From NCBI RefSeq assembly GCF_007997075.1, contig NZ_VORS01000007.1, forward strand, positions 186,001-250,000: DNA of 64,000 bases. The letters are read 5' to 3'. Origin of the DNA: Polaribacter sp. IC073. GTDB lineage: Bacteria; Bacteroidota; Bacteroidia; Flavobacteriales; Flavobacteriaceae. The notes below the pieces were generated by a model. That model did no database searches and was not told where the DNA came from. It saw only the letters and a list, made by a program, of their open reading frames with translations. A program made the translations under genes and the position numbers. Every line of letters begins with the position of its first letter. The stretch's first letter is position 1. Shown here one piece after another: positions 1 to 7,951 of this stretch.

Positions 1-1
1 A

Positions 2-697
2 AAATTAGCGGGTCATGTTACAAAATCGCTTCATAAAATAGGATACGAATATTGCTCTGCAGAAATGATGGCGAGCAACCCAGAATGGTGTATGTCTTTG
101 TCTGAATGGAAAAATCAATTTAACGATTGGATTATTAATATTGATGAAAAAGCCATTCTATTATCTTCTATTTTCTTTGATTTTAATCATGTTTATGGTG
201 ATATTACAATGCCAAAAGAACTGACCACGAATATTTTTAAAACCCTAAATAAAAGCAGTCGTTTGTTTACTTTTTTAGGGAAAGAAGCCATTGCAAGTCC
301 TTCTCCTTTGGGCTTTTTTAAACAGTTTTTAGTAGAAAACAACGGAGATCATAAAGATTCTTTTAATATAAAAACAAGAGCTTTAATTCCGTTAATTAAC
401 GCTGCCAGATTATTAACCTTGTCAAATAAAATTTCAGAAATTAACAATACCGCACAACGTTTTGAAAGATTAGCAGAAGTAGAACCTCAAAATAAAGAAC
501 TGTATCAATCTTGCTCCTATGCTTTTAAAGCGTTGTTAAAATTTAAAACAAAACAAGGAATATTACATAATGACTCTGGTAAATTTATACAGTTAGAGTC
601 TTTAACTAAAGAAGAAAAGTTAAAACTAAAGAGATGTTTTAAGCCGATTAGAGAAATTCAAGAGGTACTTTCTATAAGATATAATTTAACGATATAA
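2..697 (+). CDS. C-terminal part of a DUF294/CBS-type putative nucleotidyltransferase (partial)
   Basis: The reading frame is open to the left edge, so this is the 3' part of a larger gene; an internal ATG at 65 is not the true start. The first visible residues contain a GYEYCSAEMMASNPEWC segment, which resembles the DUF294 nucleotidyltransferase domain, followed by a helical region like the DUF294 C-terminal output domain. In this family these domains usually follow cyclic-nucleotide-binding and CBS domains, which would lie outside the window. The gene ends 7 nt before an exonuclease gene on the same strand, so the two are probably cotranscribed. Biochemical function is not established; family assignment is from pattern recognition only. 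Confidence 0.7.
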   Translation, partial: KLAGHVTKSLHKIGYEYCSAEMMASNPEWCMSLSEWKNQFNDWIINIDEKAILLSSIFFDFNHVYGDITMPKELTTNIFKTLNKSSRLFTFLGKEAIASPSPLGFFKQFLVENNGDHKDSFNIKTRALIPLINAARLLTLSNKISEINNTAQRFERLAEVEPQNKELYQSCSYAFKALLKFKTKQGILHNDSGKFIQLESLTKEEKLKLKRCFKPIREIQEVLSIRYNLTI

Positions 698-704
698 GAG
701 AATT

Positions 705-1367
705 ATGATATTTAATTGGTTTCGTAAAAGAGAACAGCTGCTGTTACCTAATTACTTTTTAGCGTATCAAGAAAGTATTGCCAATACAAAAAAACTCCCT
801 ATTGAAGAAACAAGGTTCGTTGTTTTTGATACAGAAACAACTGGTTTTTTAAGAAAAAAAGACAGAGTACTTTCTATTGGAGCCATCTCTTTAAAAGATA
901 ATATTATTAATGTGAATGCTTCTTTTGAAGTTTATGTAAAACAAAAAATTTTTAAAGCAGAAACAGTTCCTATCCACGGAATTTTAAAAGAAGGCAAATT
1001 TGATAAAATTACCGAATTAAATGCTTTAAAACTTTTTTTAAAATATATTGGCAATTCGGTATTAGTAGGACATCATGTAAATTTTGATGTACAAATGATG
1101 AACGAAATTTTAAAGAGAAATAAATTACCTAAACTCTTAAATAAGACGGTAGACACGGCACTTCTTTATAAAAAATCGAAACACACAATTTATCAAAATG
1201 AAGAAAAACATTATTCATTAGATAACTTGTGTGATGAATTAAATATTTCTAAAAGCGATCGTCATACCGCAAGCGGTGACGCCTATATAACGGCAATCGC
1301 TTTCTTAAAAATACTTTCGCGTTTAAATAAAAAAGGGGATCTTAAATTTAGAGATTTACTAGCTTAA
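705..1367 (+). CDS. DnaQ-like 3'-5' exonuclease (DEDDh family)
   Basis: A 220-residue protein with a complete DEDDh exonuclease signature: D42 and E44 in FDTETTGF (ExoI), D128 in HHVNFDVQMM (ExoII), and H187 with D192 in DRHTASGDAY (ExoIII). These residues bind two metal ions and hydrolyse DNA or RNA from the 3' end, as in the DNA polymerase III epsilon subunit. The protein has no polymerase-binding or other extra domain that I can see, so it may be a stand-alone repair or RNA-processing nuclease rather than the replicative proofreader. It follows the DUF294-type gene by 7 nt, probably in one operon. Confidence 0.88.
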   Translation: MIFNWFRKREQLLLPNYFLAYQESIANTKKLPIEETRFVVFDTETTGFLRKKDRVLSIGAISLKDNIINVNASFEVYVKQKIFKAETVPIHGILKEGKFDKITELNALKLFLKYIGNSVLVGHHVNFDVQMMNEILKRNKLPKLLNKTVDTALLYKKSKHTIYQNEEKHYSLDNLCDELNISKSDRHTASGDAYITAIAFLKILSRLNKKGDLKFRDLLA

Positions 1368-1383
1368 CTGCTAATTTTTAGGA

Positions 1384-2078
1384 TTAAAAAAAAAAGGAAT
1401 CTGCTATCTTTCCTTGACTAATTAAAAGCAAAGTGAATTCAGTTGCAAGTTTTGCTGGTTCAGTTGGCACTCCTTTTTTATCGGTTTTGTACCCAGTAAT
1501 CTCAGAAGGTAAAATCAATCCATTTACGTTATTCCATTTATTATATTTAATTACATTAAATTGATCACTTGGTTCTTTAGAGTTAAATGTTACCGTATGT
1601 AATTATCATCTGGTGAAGCACCAACATTTGCATTGTAAGAGATTTCATAACCAGGATATTTTGTTCCTTTAAAAAGTAAATCAGCTATTTTTTCATAAAC
1701 AATTCCGTTATCTGCCAACACAAAAGGCATTGCATAAAAATAGAAATATAGATTATGATAAAAAGAAGGATTTCCTTTAAAAGTTCCTTTTGCTACCTCA
1801 TCTAACCAAACTTCTTTTCAGTTGAAACCTAGCGAATATTTTGACGTATTTATGACTGTTTTCCTAGATTTTAAATCTATAGGATGTACTTCTTCTCCTT
1901 TGTTAAGAGAAAGAACTTGTGCCTTTCTCCAAGTATTAATTCCGCCATGAGCTTCAAAGACCTTGGCTAATTCTATCGGATAATTTTCTTTTTTAACGGC
2001 ATCATTTATTTCTTTTTTAGCTTCATTTTTACAAGAAAAAGTAATTACCGTCAACAATAATAAAAGTACTTTTTTCAT
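1384..2078 (-). pseudogene. Decayed lipoprotein gene, DUF6503-like
   Basis: The minus strand starts with an intact lipoprotein signal peptide (MKKVLLLLLTVITFSCKNE, lipobox TFSC) and reads 86 residues to an in-frame TGA at 1818-1820, where a Trp is likely in the ancestor (GFN-stop-KEVWLDEV). The same frame then continues for about 70 codons (including FYFYAMPFVLADNGIVYEK) to about 1600, where a frameshift occurs, and coding resumes in another frame (TVTFNSKEPSDQFNVIKY). The end falls in a ten-A tract at 1386-1395, where slippage may have changed the C-terminus. The AMPFVLADNGIVY pattern recalls DUF6503 lipoproteins of flavobacteria. There is no reason to expect a functional product. Confidence 0.78.
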
Positions 2079-2151
2079 AAATTTGGTTGTCTTAATTTTA
2101 GTGATTTATAAAGTCGTTTTTTAAAAAAATTACATCAATAAAAATTAAGCC

Positions 2152-3918
2152 TTAAATTTTAGATTGATACGTGTACAAATCATAGTATCTCCCTTTGGTA
2201 GCAATCAACTCATCATGCGTTCCTCTTTCGGCAATACTTCCTGCTTCTATCACTAAAATTTGATCTGCTTGTTTTATGGTACTTAACCTGTGCGCAATTA
2301 CAATGGTAGTTCTATCTTTTACTAATTCCGATAAACTTTTCTGAATTAAAGACTCACTTTCGGTATCTAAACTAGAAGTTGCTTCATCTAAAATAATAAT
2401 TTTTGGATCTGCTAGAATGGCCCTTGCAATTGCCAAACGCTGTCGTTGTCCGCCAGACAATTTCACCCCTCTTTCTCCAATTAAAGTATCTAAACCATCA
2501 TCAAAACGATCTGTAAATTCATTTACATACGCCGCTTTTACAGCATCTTGTAATTCTTCTTCGGATGCATTTGGTCTTGGAAACATAATGTTTTGCCTAA
2601 TGGTACCTTCAAATAAAAATTCGTCTTGTAAAACCACACCTAAGTGCTTACGATAGCTAGATAGTTTTACCTTAGACATGTCTTGATTATCGATTGTAAT
2701 TGTACCCGATTTCGGATTCAAAAACGTGGCAGACAAACCTGCAATAGTAGATTTACCAGAACCAGAACTTCCTACCAAAGCTGTTACAGAACCCGATGAA
2801 ACTTTAAAATTAATATTCTTCAAGACTTCTTTTCCTTCTTCATATTCAAAAGAAACATCATCAAAAATAATTTCTCCTTTTATCTCCTCTAAATCAATGG
2901 TTCTGTCCTCATCATCTTCTTCTGCTGTCATATTCATTAACTCTTCTGTTCTGTCTAAACCTGCCAAAGCTTCTGTTAACTGACTACCAATATTACTCAT
3001 TTGTACAATTGGCGCAACCATAAATGCTAATAAAAATGTAAATTGAATAAAGTCACCAAACGTCATGCTGCCTTGTATCATATAATATCCTCCAATTCCC
3101 ATAACACCTGTAGTTGCCAAACCAATTAAAAGGGTTGACGAACTGGTCATGATAGCAGTTGCAGTCATACTTTTTTTAACATTGATAAAAATATCTGCTA
3201 CTCCTTTTTCAAATATTTTACTTTCTTGCTCTTCTGCATTAAAAGCCTTAATTACGCGAATACCTCCTAAAGTTTCTGTTAAACGTCCTTTAACTTCTGC
3301 ATTAATTTTTCCTCTTGCTCTAAATATCGGTCGGATGTATTTGAAAGATTTCAAGGCAATAATTGCAAAAATTGATAAAGGAACAAAGGTGAAAACCGTC
3401 ATCCAAACATTCATTTTTATCAGAATAACTAACGTTACAATTGCTGTAAAAGAACCACCAATTAATTGCACTAAACCAGTACCTATTAAGTTTCTAACAC
3501 CTTCTACATCTGTCATAATCCTAGAAACTAAAGCCCCAGATTTTGTATTGTCGAAAAAACTAATAGGCAAAGACAACACTTTTCTTTGTACTTTAGCTCT
3601 TAATTCTGATATTAAATATTGTGCCTGAATGCTTAATACTTTTGTTAACATAAAAGAAGTAATAGCTTGTACTAAAATAGCGCCAATAACAATAAATATT
3701 AAGTTATATAATTGACTGTAATCTTTATTTGGTACAACCTCATCCATTAATACTTTACTCTGCATTGGCAAAACAAAGCCAGATAAACTACGAATAATTA
3801 TAAGGACTAAACCTAAAAATACTAAGTTTCTTCTTGGCCAAATAATGGTTTTAAAAGCTTGTTTTAAAGTAACTTTAGGTTTGGTTTTATCTTTTTTTGA
3901 ATCTTTAAGATGTTGCAT
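2152..3918 (-). CDS. ABC exporter, fused permease and ATPase (MsbA-like)
   Basis: A 588-residue half-transporter with six predicted membrane helices in residues about 30-310 and a nucleotide-binding domain in about 348-588. The ATPase motifs are complete: Walker A GSSGSGKST (383-391), Q-loop Q431, signature LSGGQ (487-491), Walker B IIILDE (507-512) and switch His543 in IAHRLST. Proteins of this architecture work as homodimers in the inner membrane and export lipids or drugs; MsbA flips lipid A. The substrate cannot be read from the sequence. A TAnnTTTG-like element lies upstream (3990-3997 on the minus strand) without a clear TTG partner. The gene appears monocistronic. Confidence 0.9.
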   Translation of the reverse strand: MQHLKDSKKDKTKPKVTLKQAFKTIIWPRRNLVFLGLVLIIIRSLSGFVLPMQSKVLMDEVVPNKDYSQLYNLIFIVIGAILVQAITSFMLTKVLSIQAQYLISELRAKVQRKVLSLPISFFDNTKSGALVSRIMTDVEGVRNLIGTGLVQLIGGSFTAIVTLVILIKMNVWMTVFTFVPLSIFAIIALKSFKYIRPIFRARGKINAEVKGRLTETLGGIRVIKAFNAEEQESKIFEKGVADIFINVKKSMTATAIMTSSSTLLIGLATTGVMGIGGYYMIQGSMTFGDFIQFTFLLAFMVAPIVQMSNIGSQLTEALAGLDRTEELMNMTAEEDDEDRTIDLEEIKGEIIFDDVSFEYEEGKEVLKNINFKVSSGSVTALVGSSGSGKSTIAGLSATFLNPKSGTITIDNQDMSKVKLSSYRKHLGVVLQDEFLFEGTIRQNIMFPRPNASEEELQDAVKAAYVNEFTDRFDDGLDTLIGERGVKLSGGQRQRLAIARAILADPKIIILDEATSSLDTESESLIQKSLSELVKDRTTIVIAHRLSTIKQADQILVIEAGSIAERGTHDELIATKGRYYDLYTYQSKI

Positions 3919-4084
3919 AATTTATTTTAAGAATGTAAGTACAGACTGATTGTCAATTTACATGCCACACAAAAAAGATGACACATTAACAAAGGTAATA
4001 CTATAAATAAGTCTGTCAGTTTAAAGTTTTCAAATTTATAAATACAATACGAACCGTTTTTAGCAGCAATTAAGATGAAAATTT

Positions 4085-4120
4085 CGCAAAAAAAAACTCC
4101 AAAATAAATTTTGGAGTTTT
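4085..4120 (-). terminator. Terminator of the glutamate dehydrogenase operon
   Basis: Perfect 12-bp stem (AAAACTCCAAAA with TTTTGGAGTTTT) and a 4-nt loop. On the minus strand it is followed by a run of T. It lies just after the last gene of the operon that ends at 4126. Confidence 0.8.
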
Positions 4121-4125
4121 AGTAA

Positions 4126-4512
4126 TTAATTTTCTATAAGAAGTCCTTTAAAGACCTTTCGTTTGATTTCTCTATAGTCTTTTAAATGATTTTGATACAA
4201 GTCTCTATTTTTCTTATGCTCATTATGATAAAATAAATCACAATCTAAATCGATACATTCTAAAAACTCACCTACTGTATTTTTATAAGTTAAGAATGTA
4301 TTATTCGTATTTGTGTTTGTATCCATAAATAACAATAACTTATCTTTTAAATCTTTACCATTTATTCTATTAGATAAAATTTTAACTAAATAACCACATT
4401 CTTCTGTAATATAATTTAGATGGTCTAACCACATGTTAATTTCCTCTAAACTTCTATTTTGTAAAACCTGGCTTTCAGATTCATTATTAGATATACCATT
4501 AGATTGCTTCAT
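4126..4512 (-). CDS. Conserved hypothetical protein, last gene of the sigma-54 operon
   Basis: A 128-residue soluble, charged, helix-rich protein with no signal peptide, membrane segment or catalytic motif that I recognise. Hydrophilic heptad-like stretches (residues about 20-60 and 90-125) suggest a helical bundle. It begins 7 nt after the GreA/Rnk-like gene and is followed by a strong terminator, so it is the promoter-distal gene of the operon headed by the Cys-rich protein and glutamate dehydrogenase. Its role is unknown; context points to the same physiological response as its neighbours. Confidence 0.7.
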   Translation of the reverse strand: MKQSNGISNNESESQVLQNRSLEEINMWLDHLNYITEECGYLVKILSNRINGKDLKDKLLLFMDTNTNTNNTFLTYKNTVGEFLECIDLDCDLFYHNEHKKNRDLYQNHLKDYREIKRKVFKGLLIEN

Positions 4513-4519
4513 AATTATT

Positions 4520-4930
4520 TTATTTAGTTACTTTGGCTACTTGTACCACATTTACTACTTTTAATTCTTTTAAACCTCCAGGAAAATCCCACAAAATAGC
4601 ATCTTCTTTAGCATAGCCCAAAACAGCTGTTCCCATTGGCATCAATAAAGAGATCTTACTCTCTGCAATGTTACTATCTGAAGGCACAACCAACGTAAAC
4701 GTTTTTTCCCAAGCACTATCTTGAGAGCTCACTGTTACAATAGAATTTAGCCTTACTACATCTTTAGGCATTTCATTTTCAGGAACAACTTTTGTTGCAT
4801 TTCTTAACTCATCTTGTAGCTTTAAAATGTGGCTTTTAGCGGTTATTGATTCCGCTATTTTATTTAAATTTAAGAGCTTTTCTATTATTAAGAATTCCTT
4901 TTCTTCAATAATTAATTGATCATACTTCAT
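4520..4930 (-). CDS. GreA/GreB C-terminal domain protein (Rnk-like)
   Basis: The reading frame can start at 4960, but I prefer the ATG at 4930 (MKYDQLIIEEKEFL), because the longer version would overlap the glutamate dehydrogenase stop and add a poor N-terminus. The 136-residue protein has a short helical N-terminus (about 1-45) and a GreA/GreB-type C-terminal domain (about 55-130; VRLNSIVTV, VVPSDSN, ISLLMPMGTAVLGY). This layout matches Rnk and related proteins, which bind RNA polymerase near the secondary channel but lack the long GreA coiled coil. The gene lies between glutamate dehydrogenase and a small unknown gene in one operon. A role in transcription adjustment is inferred from the family. 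Confidence 0.82.
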   Translation of the reverse strand: MKYDQLIIEEKEFLIIEKLLNLNKIAESITAKSHILKLQDELRNATKVVPENEMPKDVVRLNSIVTVSSQDSAWEKTFTLVVPSDSNIAESKISLLMPMGTAVLGYAKEDAILWDFPGGLKELKVVNVVQVAKVTK

Positions 4931-4946
4931 TTTTATACATTTATTT

Positions 4947-6245
4947 CTATGGAAAAACACCTCTTTGGATGTACGTTCTCTCTAACCTTTCTATTGCTAA
5001 AACGTAAGCAGCAGACCTCATATCCATTTTTTTAGTTTCAGAAACTTTTAAAACCTTAAGAAAAACCTCTTTCATTTTTTTATGAAGTCTTTCCATTATT
5101 TCATCTAATTCCCACAATTCTCCGTTTCTATTTTGTAGCCATTCAAAATAACTACCAATAACTCCACCAGAATTACATAAAATATCAGGAATAATTGCAA
5201 CACCTCTTTCTAATAGTAATTTTTCTGCTTCTACGGTTGTTGGTCCGTTTGCACCTTCTGCTATTAAAAAAGCTTTTATTTGATGTGCTTTTTCTTCCGT
5301 TATTTGGTTTCCTAAAGCTGCAGGAATACAGATATCACAATCTAAACCAAAAAAGTCTTCTTTGTCTCTATTTTCTGAATTAGGAAAACCAACAATACTT
5401 CCTTCATTATTTTTTGTGTAATCTAATAAATTTTCAACTACTAAACCTTCTTTATTTATAATTGTACCAAATACATCTTGCACTCCTACCAATTTAGCTC
5501 CTTCTTTTTCTAAAAAATGAGCAGCCCAATACCCTACATTACCAAAACCTTGAACAATAAAAGTTTTATCTTTTAAATGTACATTTTTTTGCTCTGCCCA
5601 AAATTTTATATTAAGAAAAACACCATATCCCGTAGCTCTATCTCTACCTTCTAAGCCACCAGAACCAATTGGTTTTCCAGTAACAACGTGTTGATTTTTT
5701 GATCTTTCTGATGGCTTTTTAGTAGACATATAAGTATCTGCTATCCACGCCATCGTTTGAGCGTTTGTATTTACATCTGGTGCAGGAATATCATGTTCTG
5801 GCCCAATATTATCTCCTAAAGCATACGTAAATCTCCTAGTAATACGCTCTAATTCTCCTAAAGAATATTTTTTAGGATCCATTTGAATTCCTCCTTTAGC
5901 ACCACCATAAGGCAAACCTGCTAAAGCTGTTTTCCAAGTCATCCACATTGCCAATGCTTTTACAGCATCTATATCTATTGTTGGGTGGTATCTTAAACCT
6001 CCCTTATAAGGCCCAAGTGCATTGTTATGTTGTACTCTATATCCTTTAAAAATTTCTACATCTCCGTTATCCATTCTTACAGGAAAATGAATAATTAATT
6101 CATTGTTTGTTACACTTAAGATTTTTTTAATGTTAGGATTTAAGTTTACCAATTCGGCAGCATGTTCAAACTGCTCCATTACATTCTCTAACATCCCTTG
6201 TTTAGAATGTTTCTTTTGTTTTACCTCTTTTATCAATGTCGTCAT
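4947..6245 (-). CDS. gdhA: Glutamate dehydrogenase (Glu/Leu/Phe/Val dehydrogenase family)
   Basis: A 432-residue enzyme of the usual length for hexameric glutamate dehydrogenases, which interconvert glutamate with 2-oxoglutarate plus ammonia. The substrate and catalytic lysines are visible as K81 (PYKGGLRYHP), K105 (MTWKTALAG) and K117 (YGGAKGGI). A Rossmann nucleotide-binding motif VQGFGNVG follows in the second domain. The coenzyme (NAD or NADP) cannot be assigned confidently. It lies 2 nt after the Cys-rich small gene and before the Rnk-like gene, downstream of a near-consensus sigma-54 promoter at 6469-6485. Expression is therefore likely to be controlled by the NtrC-type regulator encoded next door. 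Confidence 0.93.
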   Translation of the reverse strand: MTTLIKEVKQKKHSKQGMLENVMEQFEHAAELVNLNPNIKKILSVTNNELIIHFPVRMDNGDVEIFKGYRVQHNNALGPYKGGLRYHPTIDIDAVKALAMWMTWKTALAGLPYGGAKGGIQMDPKKYSLGELERITRRFTYALGDNIGPEHDIPAPDVNTNAQTMAWIADTYMSTKKPSERSKNQHVVTGKPIGSGGLEGRDRATGYGVFLNIKFWAEQKNVHLKDKTFIVQGFGNVGYWAAHFLEKEGAKLVGVQDVFGTIINKEGLVVENLLDYTKNNEGSIVGFPNSENRDKEDFFGLDCDICIPAALGNQITEEKAHQIKAFLIAEGANGPTTVEAEKLLLERGVAIIPDILCNSGGVIGSYFEWLQNRNGELWELDEIMERLHKKMKEVFLKVLKVSETKKMDMRSAAYVLAIERLERTYIQRGVFP

Positions 6246-6247
6246 AA

Positions 6248-6442
6248 TTAAATTATTTCAATTCCTTTTTCACTTTCTGTGAAACTAAAATTTGGTGTTA
6301 AAATAGATGTTAGGTTCGTGTTTTTTAAAGTCTCTTCTTCATATTCACTACAAGACCAAATAAAATTTTTATTTGATGTTAAGTTGCAAGAACTTGCATG
6401 AAGACATGTATTACATAAACTATTACAATTGATTATCATCAT
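6248..6442 (-). CDS. Small Cys-rich protein, first gene of the sigma-54 operon
   Basis: A protein of about 64 residues with five cysteines in its first half: NCNSLCNTCLHASSC followed by WSCSEYEE. The spacing suggests a small metal or Fe-S/zinc-binding knuckle, but I do not recognise a named family. The open frame extends up to 6511, but the sigma-54 promoter at 6469-6485 predicts transcription from about 6458, so the start must be one of the two adjacent ATGs at 6442 or 6439. The gene ends 2 nt before glutamate dehydrogenase. Its position as promoter-proximal gene suggests a redox, metal or regulatory accessory role; this is inference. Confidence 0.72.
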   Translation of the reverse strand: MMIINCNSLCNTCLHASSCNLTSNKNFIWSCSEYEEETLKNTNLTSILTPNFSFTESEKGIEII

Positions 6443-6468
6443 TACATTTTTAATTACAAATGTATCTT

Positions 6469-6485
6469 TGCAATCGATATGCCAA
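6469..6485 (-). promoter_or_regulatory. Sigma-54 (RpoN) -24/-12 promoter
   Basis: The minus strand reads TTGGCATATCGATTGCA, with GG and GC dinucleotides exactly 12 nt apart, matching the TGGCAC-N5-TTGCA consensus in all but the CG positions. The predicted start site is near 6458, about 16 nt before the ATG at 6442. It lies between the terminator of the regulator operon and the Cys-rich/gdh operon. An NtrC-family activator with an intact GAFTGA loop is encoded immediately upstream. Confidence 0.82.
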
Positions 6486-6559
6486 CTCTTTAAAGGAAAA
6501 GTAAAAAACACTCTAAAATACTAACATCCATATTTTTATAAGCGTATTTATTTTTACAA

Positions 6560-6594
6560 CAAAAAAGCAGTTGAGGAAAAACTCCTCAACTGCT
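6560..6594 (-). terminator. Terminator of the two-component operon
   Basis: Perfect 12-bp stem AGCAGTTGAGGA / TCCTCAACTGCT with a 5-nt loop, followed on the minus strand by a T run. It separates the regulator gene ending at 6623 from the sigma-54 promoter of the next operon. Confidence 0.83.
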
Positions 6595-6622
6595 ACTATT
6601 CTACTCGTTTTTTAAATAAGAC

Positions 6623-7948
6623 TTATTTTAATTTTTCTCGAAGTGTTTTTCGATCTATCTGAAGAATATTTGCCGCTTTCGTTTTATTATTATTCGCAGC
6701 TTGAAGTACCTTTAGAATATAGGTTTTTTCATATTCTTTTAATGATACTAATTCTTGCGTTTTAGAAAAATCTATCTGATATTTTATATGTTCTGGTAAA
6801 TGTTCTACATCTACAAGGCTATCACACATAATAATAGCTCTTTGAATCACATTTTCTAACTCTCTTATATTACCTGGCCAATGATAACTTTTAAGAATAG
6901 CTAAAGCATTTGGCGTAATTTTTAAAAATCGATCCTTATATTCTATTCCGTATTTAAATAAAAATTTAGCTACCAATAACGGAATGTCTGAAAGTCTCTC
7001 TAATAATGATGGTACCTCTATCTGCACCACTGTTAACCTGTAATACAAATCTTCTCTAAAACGTTCTTTTTTAATAAGCTCTTTTAAATCTACATTTGTT
7101 GCTGCAATTACTCTAACATCAATTTTTTCTGGCTTTTGAGAACCTACTCTCACAATTTCCTTTTCTTGCAAAACACGCAACAATCTTAATTGAGTTGATA
7201 AAGATGCGTTGCCAATTTCATCTAAAAAAATAGTACCATTATTTGCTGCCTGAAAAAAACCTTTTCTATCTTTTTCTGCTCCTGTAAAAGCCCCTTTTAA
7301 ATACCCAAATAATTCAGACTCTAATAAGTTTTCTGGTATGGCGCCGCAGTTTACAACTATAAAAGGTGCTGAGGAAAACTTCCCCATATAATGTATAGAA
7401 CGTGCAACCAACTCTTTTCCTGTACCACTTTCTCCATGAATAAAAACAGTTGCTTTGTTGTTTTTTAAGCGCTCTATAACTTCCGTTACTTTTTTCATTG
7501 CAGGAGACGTTCCTATTAATTCTCCGTACGGTTTTGGTGAAGTTTCCTCTAGTATTTTCTTAACTTTAATCGCTTTAGGTTTTGAATCTAAAGATTTTAA
7601 AACAGCCATTTTTAACTCTTCCTTTGTAAAAGGCTTCGTTATATAATCTGCTCCACCAGATTTCATGACAGCTAAAGCACCTTCTATAGACGGAAAGCCG
7701 GTTACTACTAATTTTGGAATTTTAGAATAATGTTCTGATGCGTATTTTATCAATTGTAAACCATCTACACTTGGCATTTGTAAATCTGTAATTAATAAAT
7801 CGATAGAAGTATCTTTTAAAATTTCTAAAGCTTCTTTTACAGAAATTGCTTTGTATGTGTGATAATTTAACGACTGTAAATGTCTTTGAATCAATTCTAA
7901 AATATGAATATCATCATCTACAATTAATATGTTTTCTTTATTTAACAT
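6623..7948 (-). CDS. Sigma-54-dependent response regulator (NtrC/AtoC family)
   Basis: A 441-residue three-domain regulator. The receiver domain (1-120) has acidic residues D11-D13, phospho-acceptor D55 (LLITDLQMP) and K105. The AAA+ domain (about 140-370) has Walker A GESGTGKE (172-179), an intact GAFTGA loop (219-224) that contacts sigma-54, Walker B TIFLDEIG and an arginine-rich RFREDLYYRL segment. A Fis-type helix-turn-helix ends the protein (NKTKAANILQIDRKTLREK). The family oligomerises on upstream sites and drives open-complex formation by sigma-54 polymerase. It lies 3 nt after its partner kinase gene, and the only visible sigma-54 promoter lies just downstream, before the glutamate dehydrogenase operon. 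Confidence 0.93.
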   Translation of the reverse strand: MLNKENILIVDDDIHILELIQRHLQSLNYHTYKAISVKEALEILKDTSIDLLITDLQMPSVDGLQLIKYASEHYSKIPKLVVTGFPSIEGALAVMKSGGADYITKPFTKEELKMAVLKSLDSKPKAIKVKKILEETSPKPYGELIGTSPAMKKVTEVIERLKNNKATVFIHGESGTGKELVARSIHYMGKFSSAPFIVVNCGAIPENLLESELFGYLKGAFTGAEKDRKGFFQAANNGTIFLDEIGNASLSTQLRLLRVLQEKEIVRVGSQKPEKIDVRVIAATNVDLKELIKKERFREDLYYRLTVVQIEVPSLLERLSDIPLLVAKFLFKYGIEYKDRFLKITPNALAILKSYHWPGNIRELENVIQRAIIMCDSLVDVEHLPEHIKYQIDFSKTQELVSLKEYEKTYILKVLQAANNNKTKAANILQIDRKTLREKLK

Positions 7949-7951
7949 GTT

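Noticed and set aside
1818..1820. In-frame TGA codons could be selenocysteine or a reassigned code.
   Set aside because: TGA ends intact genes here (such as the DUF3822 gene), the TGA-bearing genes also carry frameshifts, and no SECIS-like element or partner gene was seen.
2417..2983. Plus-strand open frames across the ABC exporter gene (2417-2656, 2726-2983, 3149-3628).
   Set aside because: They are antisense to a clear gene, lack any family signal and have unlikely composition.
6443..6511. Start at 6511 for the Cys-rich protein.
   Set aside because: The sigma-54 promoter lies within this stretch; the predicted RNA starts near 6458, so translation must start at 6442 or 6439.
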